A stretch of 41,915 nt of DNA. Origin: Bacillus sp. MM2020_1 (GTDB taxonomy: Bacteria > Bacillota > Bacilli > Bacillales > Cytobacillaceae). The notes beneath the pieces are model-generated. The model had not been told where the DNA came from, did no database searches, and saw only the letters and a program-made list of their open reading frames with translations. The stretch is taken from the NCBI GenBank assembly GCA_011250595.1, contig JAANMP010000040.1, forward strand, positions 1-41,915, read 5' to 3'. Of this stretch, positions 9,296-18,088 are shown piece by piece (within the stretch, counting starts at the first letter, position 1; each line of letters begins with the position of its first letter). Made by a program: the position numbers and the translations under genes.

Positions 9296-10168
9296 ATGGT
9301 TCATTTCGGGCGAGTTTCGACGGCAATGGTTACCCCTTTTGATAAGAAGGGGCATATTGACTTAGCCAAGACGACGCAATTAGTGAATTTTTTAATTGAA
9401 AATGGAACGGATTCACTTGTGGTTGCAGGAACCACTGGTGAATCACCCACGTTATCTAAGGAAGAAAAGCTGGCATTATTTGATCATGTAGTAAAAGCGG
9501 TAAATAAGCGGATTCCTGTCATTGCTGGAACAGGAAGCAATAATACTTATGCATCTGTGGAATTGACAAAAAAAGCGGAGCAACTAGGCGTAGATGCGAT
9601 TATGGCTGTAGCGCCATATTATAATAAACCAAACCAAGAAGGTTTGTATCAGCATTTTAAAGCCATTGCGGAAGCCACTTCCTTGCCAGTAATGGTTTAC
9701 AATATCCCAGGGCGGTCTGCAGTTAATATCCATCCTGAGACGATTATTCGCCTCTCGAGGATAACAAATATTGTTGCAGTTAAAGAAGCCAGCGGGGATC
9801 TAAATGCAATGACACACATCATTGCTAATACAGAGGACGATTTTGTTTTATATAGTGGGGATGATAGTCTAACAATCCCTGTTCTTTCCATTGGCGGTGC
9901 AGGCATTGTTTCAGTAGCTTCCCATGTTATTGGAAACCAATTGAAAGAATTGGTTAACGCATTTCTTAACGGTCAGAATGAAAAGGCAGCAAAATTGCAT
10001 CAGCATCTCCTTCCTATCATGCAAGGTTTATTTACTGCACCTAGTCCTGCTCCTGTTAAAACTGCTTTACAACTAAAAGGATTAGATGTTGGATCAGTAA
10101 GGCTGCCTCTCGTAGGCCTTACAGAACAAGAACGTTCAGCGTTAATTACCCTATTAAATAGGATATAA
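9296..10168 (+). CDS. dapA: 4-hydroxy-tetrahydrodipicolinate synthase
   Basis: Condenses pyruvate with aspartate semialdehyde to give 4-hydroxy-tetrahydrodipicolinate, the branch point to lysine/diaminopimelate and, through DpaAB, to dipicolinate. A (beta/alpha)8 aldolase of 290 residues: GTTGES, YYNKPNQEG, VMVYNIPGR with the catalytic tyrosine, and the Schiff-base lysine in VAVKEASGD at about K163. The frame is open from 9266, but GAGAGGAG at 9281-9288 fixes the ATG at 9296, which also gives the family N-terminus. Last gene of asd-dapG-dapA. Confidence 0.97.
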   Translation: MVHFGRVSTAMVTPFDKKGHIDLAKTTQLVNFLIENGTDSLVVAGTTGESPTLSKEEKLALFDHVVKAVNKRIPVIAGTGSNNTYASVELTKKAEQLGVDAIMAVAPYYNKPNQEGLYQHFKAIAEATSLPVMVYNIPGRSAVNIHPETIIRLSRITNIVAVKEASGDLNAMTHIIANTEDDFVLYSGDDSLTIPVLSIGGAGIVSVASHVIGNQLKELVNAFLNGQNEKAAKLHQHLLPIMQGLFTAPSPAPVKTALQLKGLDVGSVRLPLVGLTEQERSALITLLNRI

Positions 10169-10178
10169 GAAATAACCA

Positions 10179-10217
10179 AAGCCAACCGGATAATGATTCG
10201 GTTGGCTTATTTTTTTA
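10179..10217 (+). terminator. Intrinsic terminator after dapA
   Basis: Twelve-base stem AAGCCAACCGGA / TTCGGTTGGCTT (one wobble) followed by a T-rich tract. Confidence 0.95.
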
Positions 10218-10244
10218 ATAAAATTAGACCAATTTTTATTAATG

Positions 10245-10274
10245 TTGGAAAGGTTTTCTAAAATCAAGTATAAT
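10245..10274 (+). promoter_or_regulatory. Candidate sigma-A promoter of rnjB
   Basis: TTGGAA (10245-10250), 18-nt spacer, TATAAT (10269-10274). Transcription would start near 10281, so the repeat copy at 10303-10348 lies in the rnjB leader. Confidence 0.6.
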
Positions 10275-10302
10275 AATCATAACTGATTTGGAACGGAAAT
10301 AA

Positions 10303-10348
10303 GAAAAGCGGTAGCAGCCGTTTAGCGGAGCTGGAGCTAGACATTTTT
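10303..10348 (+). repeat. Short, internally deleted copy of the intergenic repeat found at 12153-12299
   Basis: This stretch reads AAAAGCGGTAGCAGCCGTTT then AGCGGAGCTGGAGCTAGACA. Its first half matches one end, and its second half the other end, of the longer element at 12153-12299 read on the minus strand (AAAAGCGCAAGCGCCCGTTT... and ...GGCGCTGGAGCTGGATTC). It is therefore best explained as both ends of that element joined after internal loss. Similar sequences are common between genes in Bacillaceae. Confidence 0.6.
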
Positions 10349-10396
10349 CGGAGATCAATTATATAAATTATGATACAGCATAGGAGGATTTACAAA

Positions 10397-12064
10397 TTGA
10401 TAAAGAAACTAAATAATTCCATTAAGTTAATCACACTTGGTGGTATAGGAGAAATCGGAAAGAATATGTATCTTGTTGAGGTGGACAAGGATATATTTGT
10501 CATTGATGCCGGCTTAATGTTCCCCGAGGAAGAAATGCTTGGCATAGATATAGTAATTCCGGATCTCACCTACTTAAAAGAAAATAAGGAACGTGTAAAA
10601 GCAATTTTCCTTACACATGGACATGAAGATCATATCGGGGCGTTATCGTATGTACTTCGTGAATTAGATGTTCCAGTGTATGGAACCAAGTTAACCCTTG
10701 CCCTTGCAAATGCAAAACTTAAAGAGCAAGATTATTTTGGTAAAGCACATTTTATTGAGGTCAATTCGGATACAATTGTTAACTTGGATTCTGTGGAAGT
10801 AAGTTTTTTTAAAACAAATCATAGTATCCCTGATTCTGTTGGTGTTTGTATTCATACATCTGAAGGAATTATTGTTTATACTGGAGATTTTAAATTTGAT
10901 CAAGCGGCGACAAAGCTTTATAAACCAGAAATAGGCAAGATGGCATCGATTGGGGAACAAGGAGTATTATGTTTGTTATCGGATAGTACAGAAGCAGAAA
11001 AGCCTGGCTACACGGCATCTGAAGCAATTGTTGAGCGTGAAATGTCTAATGCTTTCTATAATGCACCAGGGAGAATCATCGCTGCGTGCTTTGCTTCTGA
11101 TATTAATAGAATTCAGCATATTTTTGATGCAGCACAGGAGAACGGACGTAAAGTAGCAGTAGTAGGTAAAAGTCTTGAACGAATTTATCATATTGCCCTT
11201 GATTTAGGATATTTAGAAGTTGCAGAGGATTTAATCATTCCTATTAGTGAGATAAAAGACTATCAAGACCGTGAAATTGTCGTGTTAATGACAGGAAGTC
11301 AGGGTGAACCGATAGAGGCTCTACAAAAAATGGCGAAACAAATTGATAAAGTGATTAATATTCAAAAGGGAGATACCGTATTAATCGCGGCCTCACCACT
11401 TAGAGGCAGTGAAGTGTTTTTATTTAAAACTGTTGATATGCTTTTTAGAGCTGGTGCAAATGTTATATCTGGGAAAAGGGCCATCCATGTTTCAAGTCAT
11501 GGAAGTCAAGAAGAATTAAAATTTATGATTAACTTGATGAAGCCCAAATATTTGATACCTGTTCACGGTGAATTTAGGATGCTGAAGGCTCATCGAAAAT
11601 TGGCGATGGAATGTGGACTTACTAATGAACAAATTTTAATTCCTGACCGCGGCGATATCGTTGAATTGAAGGAAGGGAAACTTACACTTGCCGGGAAAGT
11701 ACCATCTGGGAATATCCTTATCGATGGTATTGGGGTTGGAGATGTAGGAAATATTGTCCTTCGTGATCGCAGGCTATTATCACAGGATGGAATTCTTATT
11801 GTGGTAGTAACCCTAACAAGACATGAGCGGAAAATAGCTGCAGGACCTGAAATAATCTCTAGAGGGTTTGTTTATGTTCGCGAATCCGAAAAATTGATGG
11901 AGGATTCAACCAAATTGGTTCGGGACATAGTTGAAAGGAATATTGCAAAAGATTCCTTTGAATGGTCAAGCTTGAAGCAGGATATCAGAGAAGAATTAAA
12001 TCGAAATTTATTTGAAAAGACGAAAAGAAGACCAATGATTCTCCCAATCATAATGGAAATCTAA
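10397..12064 (+). CDS. rnjB: Ribonuclease J2
   Basis: Metallo-beta-lactamase/beta-CASP ribonuclease, partner of RNase J1 in mRNA decay and RNA maturation. The TTG at 10397, 8 nt after AGGAGG, gives 555 residues, the B. subtilis RNase J2 length; an in-frame ATG at 10370 precedes that site. Position (between dapA and tepA) and the ending KRRPMILPIIMEI mark it as J2. Unlike B. subtilis J2, whose motif I is degenerate (HGHDEN), this protein has HGHEDH at about 74-79, the histidine in TNHSIPDS (about 142), the aspartate in TGDFKFD (about 164) and the histidine in PVHGEF (about 390). It probably can bind metal and catalyse. Confidence 0.93.
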   Translation: MIKKLNNSIKLITLGGIGEIGKNMYLVEVDKDIFVIDAGLMFPEEEMLGIDIVIPDLTYLKENKERVKAIFLTHGHEDHIGALSYVLRELDVPVYGTKLTLALANAKLKEQDYFGKAHFIEVNSDTIVNLDSVEVSFFKTNHSIPDSVGVCIHTSEGIIVYTGDFKFDQAATKLYKPEIGKMASIGEQGVLCLLSDSTEAEKPGYTASEAIVEREMSNAFYNAPGRIIAACFASDINRIQHIFDAAQENGRKVAVVGKSLERIYHIALDLGYLEVAEDLIIPISEIKDYQDREIVVLMTGSQGEPIEALQKMAKQIDKVINIQKGDTVLIAASPLRGSEVFLFKTVDMLFRAGANVISGKRAIHVSSHGSQEELKFMINLMKPKYLIPVHGEFRMLKAHRKLAMECGLTNEQILIPDRGDIVELKEGKLTLAGKVPSGNILIDGIGVGDVGNIVLRDRRLLSQDGILIVVVTLTRHERKIAAGPEIISRGFVYVRESEKLMEDSTKLVRDIVERNIAKDSFEWSSLKQDIREELNRNLFEKTKRRPMILPIIMEI

Positions 12065-12067
12065 AAA

Positions 12068-12096
12068 GAAGGCACTGGGTCGATCCAGTGCTTTTT
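12068..12096 (+). terminator. Intrinsic terminator after rnjB
   Basis: Perfect 7-bp stem GCACTGG / CCAGTGC with a 6-nt loop, then TTTTT. Confidence 0.9.
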
Positions 12097-12152
12097 ATAG
12101 TATAGGAATTTATAAAATTATTTATTGTAGATAACACTGTATTAGTTCTCTG

Positions 12153-12299
12153 AATCCAGCTCCAGCGCCCAGCGGCTAGTGGACTTCGCTCTCCGCCCTA
12201 CGATAAGTCAACATCGAATCGCTAACGCTCTTCGTGTTTCCTTTATCTCAGTTGGAGCGCTCCAGTCCATACGCCGCTAAACGGGCGCTTGCGCTTTTT
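12153..12299 (-). repeat. GC-rich intergenic repeat, full-length copy, inverted relative to 10303-10348
   Basis: About 147 bp, clearly more GC-rich than its surroundings. On the minus strand it begins AAAAAGCGCAAGCGCCCGTT and ends GGCGCTGGAGCTGGATTC. Internal complementary blocks such as GCTCCAGCGC and GGAGCGCTCC suggest a folded RNA or DNA. No open reading frame or transposase is present. With the shorter copy at 10303-10348 it brackets rnjB as an inverted pair. Confidence 0.65.
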
Positions 12300-12307
12300 G
12301 TTCTTTT

Positions 12308-12355
12308 AAGCATGAAATTACCTCATATAGGTAAATACTAACCTATATCATGCTT
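12308..12355 (+). promoter_or_regulatory. Nested hairpin abutting the tepA ribosome binding site
   Basis: Outer arms AAGCATGA / TCATGCTT (perfect 8 bp) and inner arms TATAGGT / ACCTATA (perfect 7 bp), continuous on the right side and separated by a 10-nt bulge on the left. The ribosome binding site GAAGGGAG starts at the next base. It may control ribosome access to tepA. The 306 bases between rnjB and tepA thus hold the terminator, the repeat and this hairpin. Confidence 0.55.
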
Positions 12356-12370
12356 GAAGGGAGTATTAGG

Positions 12371-13126
12371 ATGAATAACGATTTACAAAAAAATGAAGCT
12401 GAAAACCAAGAGGGCGGGGAGCCTCAAAAAGAGGATAAACCTTCTTCAACTTTGATGGAAAAAATTCAGCAACTAGGACAAACCAATGTACCACAGCTTT
12501 CAACAGACTCTAAAATTCATTGTTTGACGATAATTGGACAAATCGAAGGACATTTAGCCCTTCCACCACAAAATAAAACGACAAAATATGAACATTTAAT
12601 TCCACAACTCGTTGCAATAGAACAAAATCCAAAAATCGAGGGAGTCCTTATTATTTTAAATACGGTTGGCGGTGATGTTGAGGCTGGTCTAGCAATATCT
12701 GAAATGCTGGCCACATTATCAAAGCCAACTGTTTCCATTGTATTAGGAGGAGGGCATTCAATAGGGGTGCCGATTGCCGTTTCCTGTGACTATTCATTTA
12801 TTGCGGAGACCGCTACAATGACCATCCATCCGATCCGATTGACAGGTCTTGTGATTGGAGTTCCGGCAACCTTTGAGTATATGGATAAAATGCAAGAGCG
12901 GGTTGTCAACTTTGTAACTAAGCATTCCAAAATAACGGAAGAAACCTTTAAAGACCTAATGTTTGCTAAGGGGAATTTAACAAGAGACATCGGAACGAAT
13001 GTCATTGGTGTGGATGCCGTAAAAACAGGGCTAATTGATGAAGTAGGCGGACTAGGCAAGGCAATGAAAAAGTTAAATGAATTGATGGAACTTCATAAGG
13101 AAAAGAACGAGGGGTTAGTTCAATGA
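12371..13126 (+). CDS. tepA: ClpP-like serine protease TepA
   Basis: ClpP/crotonase-fold peptidase of 251 residues, originally named translocation-enhancing peptidase in B. subtilis. A charged, disordered N-terminus (about 1-45) precedes the core. ClpP-like features are [12 protein letters not shown], the nucleophile region [11 protein letters not shown] (about S130) and MTIHPIR with the histidine at about 153. The ATG at 12371 follows GAAGGGAG; the in-frame ATG at 12350 lies inside the upstream hairpin, before that site. Its stop codon overlaps the ylzJ start. Confidence 0.92.
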   Translation: MNNDLQKNEAENQEGGEPQKEDKPSSTLMEKIQQLGQTNVPQLSTDSKIHCLTIIGQIEGHLALPPQNKTTKYEHLIPQLVAIEQNPKIEGVLIILNTVGGDVEAGLAISEMLATLSKPTVSIVLGGGHSIGVPIAVSCDYSFIAETATMTIHPIRLTGLVIGVPATFEYMDKMQERVVNFVTKHSKITEETFKDLMFAKGNLTRDIGTNVIGVDAVKTGLIDEVGGLGKAMKKLNELMELHKEKNEGLVQ

Positions 13127-13359
13127 TTCTTTATACGATAATGCCGCCTGAACTAATTTTTCCATATGAGGCCGATTCACCTAGTAATCAACAAATGGTA
13201 AGCTATCAAGGCATACCACTCTTAGTAGAGATGATGGATGGGCAAAATGTTCAAGTTGTCCGGATTCTGAGTACTGATCCACAGCATTATATGGACAATC
13301 AAATATGCCCGGGTGCAAAAATTTCTTTCGCAAACCTAGAAGGATTGTCCGCATTGTAA
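13123..13359 (+). CDS. ylzJ: YlzJ-like small protein
   Basis: A 78-residue protein of the YlzJ family, which lies next to tepA in Bacillaceae. The start overlaps the tepA stop by four bases (ATGA), which points to translational coupling. There is no recognisable catalytic motif; the short conserved pieces are [13 protein letters not shown] and [12 protein letters not shown]. Function unknown. Confidence 0.85.
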   Translation: MILYTIMPPELIFPYEADSPSNQQMVSYQGIPLLVEMMDGQNVQVVRILSTDPQHYMDNQICPGAKISFANLEGLSAL

Positions 13360-13391
13360 TAGTAGATTATGGTATAATCAGGTAAGATACA

Positions 13392-13426
13392 AGAGCAGCC
13401 GTCTAGGCTGCTTTCTTCCTTTTTTA
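13392..13426 (+). terminator. Intrinsic terminator after ylzJ
   Basis: Perfect 7-bp stem AGCAGCC / GGCTGCT with loop GTCTA, followed by a T-rich tract. Confidence 0.85.
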
Positions 13427-13436
13427 CCCTTTTATC

Positions 13437-13466
13437 TTGAATTAATAGATAAGAAATTAATATACC
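13437..13466 (+). promoter_or_regulatory. Candidate promoter of spoIIIE
   Basis: TTGAAT, 18-nt spacer, TATACC; it lies after the ylzJ terminator and would give a leader of about 20 nt with AAGGTGA as ribosome binding site. A second -10-like match (TGGTATAAT, 13370-13378) lies before the terminator. Confidence 0.35.
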
Positions 13467-13490
13467 ATAACAAAATAACAAGGTGATTAA

Positions 13491-15836
13491 ATGGCAAAGA
13501 AAAAAAGACGACAACCAAAAAAGAGAGATAACCATCTCAAAAAGACCGTACAATTTGAATTATCCGCACTGGCTCTTTTAGCTATAGCGATCATCTCGAT
13601 AGCAAAACTCGGTGCAGTAGGCAAGGCAACCGTTATTTTCTTCCGTTTTTGGATGGGAGAATGGTATATGCTTAGTTTAATTGGGCTAATTGTATTAAGC
13701 ATTTATTTGATGTGGAAACGAACAATTCCTTTTTTCTTCCATATTAAATTGGTAGGAAGTTATTTTATTACTTCCGCTATTCTACTTTTAAGCCATGTAA
13801 CCTTATTTCATTTGCTGACCAATGATGGGAAATTTAAAGATCCTAGTGTAATCGGAAATACATGGGAATTATTCATGATGGAACTTAGAGGTGAAACAAG
13901 CACAACCGATCTTGGCGGGGGAATGCTAGGGGCAATTTTATTTGCCTTATTCCATTATTTATTTGCTGAAACAGGTACGAAAATTATTGCATTTATCTTT
14001 ATTTTAATTGGAATTATTTTACTTACAGGTAAATCCTTTGGAGATTTCATTGGGAAAATCATGATTGTAATGGCTGATTTTTCAAGAAGTCAGTGGGATG
14101 CCTTTAAAATGGACATGACAGACTGGAAACAAAAACAACAAGAGCGAAAAGCAGAAAAAATAGCTCAGAAAAGACAAGCGCAGGAAACCCGTGAACAAAA
14201 TCAGCCTGTCTCAAGTGTAGAAACACCATCTCTTCAGGAGGAAATCATAACAACGGAACCTATTATTTCTAGTTTTGCTGATAGAGCAAATGTAGAAGAA
14301 GTAGTGAACGATTACCATCCTAGTGAGGAAACAAAGGCAAAAGGAACTCATGAAGAGAATGATGATCCGATTCCGCCCATCACCTTTACTGAAGTGGAAA
14401 ATACCTCCTATGAGCTGCCGCCGCTTCGATTGCTTAAGCTACCCAAGAAAACAGATCAAAGTGGAGAGTATGAACTAATCCATGCGAATGCGGCAAAACT
14501 AGAAAGGACCTTCCAGAGTTTTGGCGTGAAAGCGCGTGTTACACAAGTACATTTAGGACCAGCTGTTACAAAATATGAGGTTCATCCTGATGTAGGGGTT
14601 AAGGTTAGTAAAATTGTCAGTTTAAGCGATGACTTAGCCTTAGCACTAGCTGCTAAGGGTATCCGAATTGAAGCTCCAATTCCAGGTAAATCTGCCATAG
14701 GAATTGAAGTTCCTAATACTGAAGTGGCCATGGTTTCCCTTCGTGAGGTGCTTGAAGCTACGCAAAATGACAAGCCGGATTCAAAGCTTCTTATTGCCTT
14801 AGGTAGGGATATTACAGGTGAAGCCGTGTTAGCTGAATTAAATAAAATGCCCCATTTACTGGTTGCAGGTGCAACGGGAAGTGGGAAAAGTGTTTGTATA
14901 AACGGTATTATCACAAGTATTTTAATGCGAGCAAAGCCTCATGAAGTAAAATTAATGATGATTGACCCTAAAATGGTTGAATTGAATGTCTATAACGGTA
15001 TTCCACACTTATTAGCGCCAGTTGTAACGAATCCAAAAAAAGCCTCACAAGCTCTGCAAAAGGTAGTAAGTGAAATGGAAAGGCGTTACGAATTGTTCTC
15101 CCATACGGGAACACGTAATATTGAGGGCTATAATGACCATGTTAGAAGGCATAATTTAGAGGAAAACGATAAGCAGCCTTTGCTGCCATATATCGTTGTT
15201 ATAGTCGATGAGTTGGCTGACTTAATGATGGTCGCCTCTTCAGATGTGGAAGATGCGATTACCCGCCTAGCCCAGATGGCGCGTGCTGCAGGAATTCATT
15301 TAATTATTGCAACGCAACGTCCATCAGTTGATGTTATTACAGGGGTAATTAAAGCGAATATTCCATCTAGAATTGCCTTTGCAGTTTCAAGTGCCACCGA
15401 TTCAAGAACAATATTAGACATGGGTGGTGCTGAAAAACTATTGGGAAGAGGGGATATGTTATTCCTTCCGGTTGGAGAGGCCAAACCAGTTCGTGTGCAA
15501 GGAGCTTTCTTATCAGATCAAGAGGTAGAGGACACGGTTGAATTTGTTATTTCACAACAGAAAGCGCAATACCAGGAAGATATGATTCCTGATGATATCC
15601 CTGAAGTATCAGGTGTGGTTGATGATGATATATATGATGAGGCAGTTGGGCTAATTATTGAAATGCAAACAGCATCTGTTTCCATGTTACAAAGACGGTT
15701 CCGTATAGGCTATACAAGAGCAGCAAGGTTAATTGATGAAATGGAAGCGCGCGGTATTGTTGGTCCATATGAGGGCAGTAAGCCACGAGCTGTTCTCCAA
15801 TCGAAACCTAAAGATAAAGAAGAACAAAGTTCATAA
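13491..15836 (+). CDS. spoIIIE: DNA translocase SpoIIIE/FtsK
   Basis: Membrane-anchored hexameric motor that pumps the chromosome into the forespore and clears trapped DNA at septa. The 781 residues hold a basic N-terminus, about four membrane segments within residues 15-185, a charged linker to about 320, the alpha/beta RecA-like motor with Walker A GATGSGKS at about 460-467 and Walker [14 protein letters not shown] near 570-580, and a C-terminal winged-helix gamma domain (about 715-775) that reads DNA polarity sequences. Near the 789 residues of B. subtilis SpoIIIE. Preceded by the ylzJ terminator, so probably transcribed on its own. Confidence 0.97.
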   Translation: MAKKKRRQPKKRDNHLKKTVQFELSALALLAIAIISIAKLGAVGKATVIFFRFWMGEWYMLSLIGLIVLSIYLMWKRTIPFFFHIKLVGSYFITSAILLLSHVTLFHLLTNDGKFKDPSVIGNTWELFMMELRGETSTTDLGGGMLGAILFALFHYLFAETGTKIIAFIFILIGIILLTGKSFGDFIGKIMIVMADFSRSQWDAFKMDMTDWKQKQQERKAEKIAQKRQAQETREQNQPVSSVETPSLQEEIITTEPIISSFADRANVEEVVNDYHPSEETKAKGTHEENDDPIPPITFTEVENTSYELPPLRLLKLPKKTDQSGEYELIHANAAKLERTFQSFGVKARVTQVHLGPAVTKYEVHPDVGVKVSKIVSLSDDLALALAAKGIRIEAPIPGKSAIGIEVPNTEVAMVSLREVLEATQNDKPDSKLLIALGRDITGEAVLAELNKMPHLLVAGATGSGKSVCINGIITSILMRAKPHEVKLMMIDPKMVELNVYNGIPHLLAPVVTNPKKASQALQKVVSEMERRYELFSHTGTRNIEGYNDHVRRHNLEENDKQPLLPYIVVIVDELADLMMVASSDVEDAITRLAQMARAAGIHLIIATQRPSVDVITGVIKANIPSRIAFAVSSATDSRTILDMGGAEKLLGRGDMLFLPVGEAKPVRVQGAFLSDQEVEDTVEFVISQQKAQYQEDMIPDDIPEVSGVVDDDIYDEAVGLIIEMQTASVSMLQRRFRIGYTRAARLIDEMEARGIVGPYEGSKPRAVLQSKPKDKEEQSS

Positions 15837-15864
15837 TTAAATAGAAAGTAGTAATCTCTGTCAA

Positions 15865-15910
15865 AGCCTTTATTATGTTAATGGGGAAAATACATAATAG
15901 AGGTTTTTTT
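15865..15910 (+). terminator. Intrinsic terminator after spoIIIE
   Basis: Twelve-base stem CCTTTATTATGT / ACATAATAGAGG (one wobble), then a run of seven T. Confidence 0.85.
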
Positions 15911-16110
15911 CATGATAATAATTTAGTAGGAGTTATTAATAATTTAGAACTTGGTACTAAATGTTCATAATAAAAATATACAAGTGTTAAGAAATTCCTT
16001 CGAATTTCCTATTTGCAAATAGTTGGAAGTGCCTAGCTTTATTTGTGACAGCACCATTCATCCTATCTCATCAAATTTTTTTAATAGCTATTTATTTATC
16101 CCAAAAAAAA
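15911..16110. other. AT-rich spacer between spoIIIE and ymfC
   Basis: No gene seen. It holds a perfect inverted repeat GAAATTC-CTTC-GAATTTC (15991-16008) and, directly after, the 10-bp palindrome ATTTGCAAAT (16011-16020). Neither is followed by a T-run. Confidence 0.5.
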
Positions 16111-16119
16111 TGTTAAGAT
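16111..16119 (+). promoter_or_regulatory. Extended -10 promoter of ymfC
   Basis: TGTTAAGAT fits TGn-TAAGAT; the -35 region is weak. Transcription would start near 16126. Confidence 0.45.
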
Positions 16120-16142
16120 AAATTTCGATTAGTAGAAATGAT

Positions 16143-16156
16143 ATCAGATGTCTGAT
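16143..16156 (+). promoter_or_regulatory. Candidate operator for the GntR regulator
   Basis: Inverted repeat ATCAGA-TG-TCTGAT just downstream of the expected transcription start of ymfC and before its ribosome binding site. Its size and placement suit autorepression by a dimeric GntR protein. GATGTCT also occurs twice in tandem here (16147-16160). Confidence 0.5.
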
Positions 16157-16185
16157 GTCTAAGGAATAAGGCTGGAGGAAGCAGC

Positions 16186-16911
16186 ATGTCTATAAAATCA
16201 GATAACCGGCATTTATACTTACAAGTAATCGATCGGTTAAAGCAAGATATTGCAACAGGAGTATACAAAGAAAAAGAGAAGTTACCTTCTGAGTTTGATC
16301 TTGCTAAACAGCTTGGTGTGAGCAGAGCAACTCTTCGGGAAGCTTTACGTATTCTCGAAGAAGAAAACGTTATCATTCGGCGCCATGGTGTTGGAACCTT
16401 TGTTAACGTTAAGCCATTGTTTACGTCAGGGATTGAACAACTTAACAGTGTCACTGCCATGATAAAACAAGCTGGAATGATACCAGGGACAATTTTCCTT
16501 AGATCATCAACGCAAGGTCCGACCGAAGAGGATATTCGTCGTTTCTCATGTTCTACTAGTGAGGAGATTTTCGTGATGGAGAGGGTGAGAACCGCAAATG
16601 GAGAACCAGTCGTCTACTGTATCGACAAGGTGCCAGAACGAATTTTGCCGGAAACCTTTTCCCATACAGAAGAATCTATTTTCCGTATTTTGGATGAGGA
16701 GGCAAACCGAAGAATTACATACGCGGTTGCCCAAATCGAGCCAATTGGCTATCATGAAAAAATCTCCCCAATTCTAGAATGTGACCCGGAAACTGCTTTG
16801 TTAGTATTAAAACAAATGCATTTCGATGAAATGGATGAACCCATACTCTTTTCGGTAAACTATTTTAAAGCGGACAAGTTTAGTTTTCATGTCTTAAGGA
16901 AAAGAATATAA
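16186..16911 (+). CDS. ymfC: GntR/HutC family transcriptional regulator YmfC
   Basis: A 241-residue regulator: N-terminal winged helix-turn-helix (about 8-75; [20 protein letters not shown] is the recognition part) and a C-terminal UTRA ligand-binding domain (about 90-235) of the HutC subfamily. The ATG follows CTGGAGGA. It lies 86 nt before nupN with no terminator between, so it may be co-transcribed with, and regulate, the nucleoside transporter; a nucleoside-like or sugar-like ligand is an inference from context only. A palindrome in its leader could be its own operator. Confidence 0.88.
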   Translation: MSIKSDNRHLYLQVIDRLKQDIATGVYKEKEKLPSEFDLAKQLGVSRATLREALRILEEENVIIRRHGVGTFVNVKPLFTSGIEQLNSVTAMIKQAGMIPGTIFLRSSTQGPTEEDIRRFSCSTSEEIFVMERVRTANGEPVVYCIDKVPERILPETFSHTEESIFRILDEEANRRITYAVAQIEPIGYHEKISPILECDPETALLVLKQMHFDEMDEPILFSVNYFKADKFSFHVLRKRI

Positions 16912-16927
16912 TTTTTTTTATCCATAA

Positions 16928-16941
16928 TGGAAACGCAAACA
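16928..16941 (+). promoter_or_regulatory. Weak cre-like site before nupN
   Basis: TGGAAACGCAAACA matches the CcpA pattern TGNAANCGNTNNCA at all but one fixed position. Partly overlapping it is a second inverted repeat, GCAAA-CAGT-TTTGC. Neither is confirmed as a protein site. Confidence 0.35.
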
Positions 16942-16997
16942 GTTTTGCAACAAAACCATTTTTACTAAATCAAACATATTCATAGGGGGTCAATACC

Positions 16998-18080
16998 ATG
17001 AAAAAGCGTAAAATTGGAATGGCTTTATCACTAGTTCTAGCTGCTGGTACACTTTTAGGAGCGTGTGGGAAAAGTGATGACACAACCAAGGAACCAGCAA
17101 AGAGTGGAGAAAAGAAAACTGATTTCTCTGTAGCAATGGTTACTGATGTCGGTGGTGTTGATGACAAATCATTTAACCAATCTGCTTGGGAAGGTCTTCA
17201 AAAATTCGGTAAAGATAATGGTATGACAAAAGGTAAAGGCGGATATGATTACCTTCAATCAAAATCTGATGCTGATTATTCTACAAACTTAAATACTCTT
17301 GCACGCCAAGACTTTGACTTAGTATACGGGATTGGTTTCTTAATGCAAGCTGCAGTTGAAGAGATTGCGAAACAACAAAAGGATTCAAAATTTGCAATCA
17401 TTGATGCAGAGGTTAAACAACCAAACGTAGCAAGTGTTCTTTTCAAAGAGCAAGAAGCGGCATTCCTTGCTGGTGTAGCAGCTGCACTCCAAACAAAATC
17501 TAACCATATCGGCTTCATCGGTGGTATGGAGATTCCTGTAATTGAGCGCTTTGAATCTGGTTTCTTAGCAGGTGTTAAAGCTGCAAAACCAGAAGTAAAA
17601 GTGGATGTTCAATACTCAGGTGCATTTGATAAAGCAGAACTTGGACAAAATATTGCTTCTAAAATGTATTCTTCTGGTGCGGACGTAATTTTCCATGCTG
17701 CTGGTGGTACTGGTAATGGTCTTTTCAAAGAAGCTACTGACAGAAAAGCAAAAGATCCTAGCAAAGAAATTTGGGCTATCGGCGTAGACCGTGACCAAAA
17801 TGACATGGGTCCAGATGTTGTCCTTACTTCAGCATTAAAACGTGTAGACGTAGCGGTGCAGGATTTATCTAAAAAAGCAATGGATGGTAATTTCCCTGGT
17901 GGGGAAGTTGCATTATACGGATTATCTGAAGATGGAGTTGGCGTAGCCCCAATTAACGCTAAAGCAGATAAAAAAGCTGATATTGAAGCAGCCATTAAAG
18001 ACTGGGTTGAAAAGATTAAATCAGGTGCAGTAAAAGTTCCGGGAACTCGTGATGAATTAAAGAATTTTAGTGCAAAATAA
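16998..18080 (+). CDS. nupN: Nucleoside ABC transporter substrate-binding lipoprotein (BMP family)
   Basis: Surface lipoprotein that delivers nucleosides to the NupOPQ importer. The 360 residues start with a signal peptide ending in the lipobox LGAC (modified cysteine at about C23), followed by a charged linker and the BMP/PnrA fold (VAMVTDVGGVDDKSFNQSAWEG; later WAIGVDRDQND). BMP proteins bind purine nucleosides; B. subtilis NupN serves guanosine uptake. The ATG follows TAGGGGGT. Its codon choice (many optimal codons) and the hairpins that follow suggest it is made in excess over the membrane subunits. Confidence 0.94.
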   Translation: MKKRKIGMALSLVLAAGTLLGACGKSDDTTKEPAKSGEKKTDFSVAMVTDVGGVDDKSFNQSAWEGLQKFGKDNGMTKGKGGYDYLQSKSDADYSTNLNTLARQDFDLVYGIGFLMQAAVEEIAKQQKDSKFAIIDAEVKQPNVASVLFKEQEAAFLAGVAAALQTKSNHIGFIGGMEIPVIERFESGFLAGVKAAKPEVKVDVQYSGAFDKAELGQNIASKMYSSGADVIFHAAGGTGNGLFKEATDRKAKDPSKEIWAIGVDRDQNDMGPDVVLTSALKRVDVAVQDLSKKAMDGNFPGGEVALYGLSEDGVGVAPINAKADKKADIEAAIKDWVEKIKSGAVKVPGTRDELKNFSAK

Positions 18081-18088
18081 TTTTTGTG

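Noticed and set aside
10370..10396. Upstream ATG for RNase J2
   Set aside because: It precedes the AGGAGG site; the TTG at 10397 is correctly spaced and gives the B. subtilis J2 length.
16912..16997. Purine riboswitch upstream of the nucleoside transporter
   Set aside because: The conserved purine-aptamer core is absent and the gap is only 86 nt.
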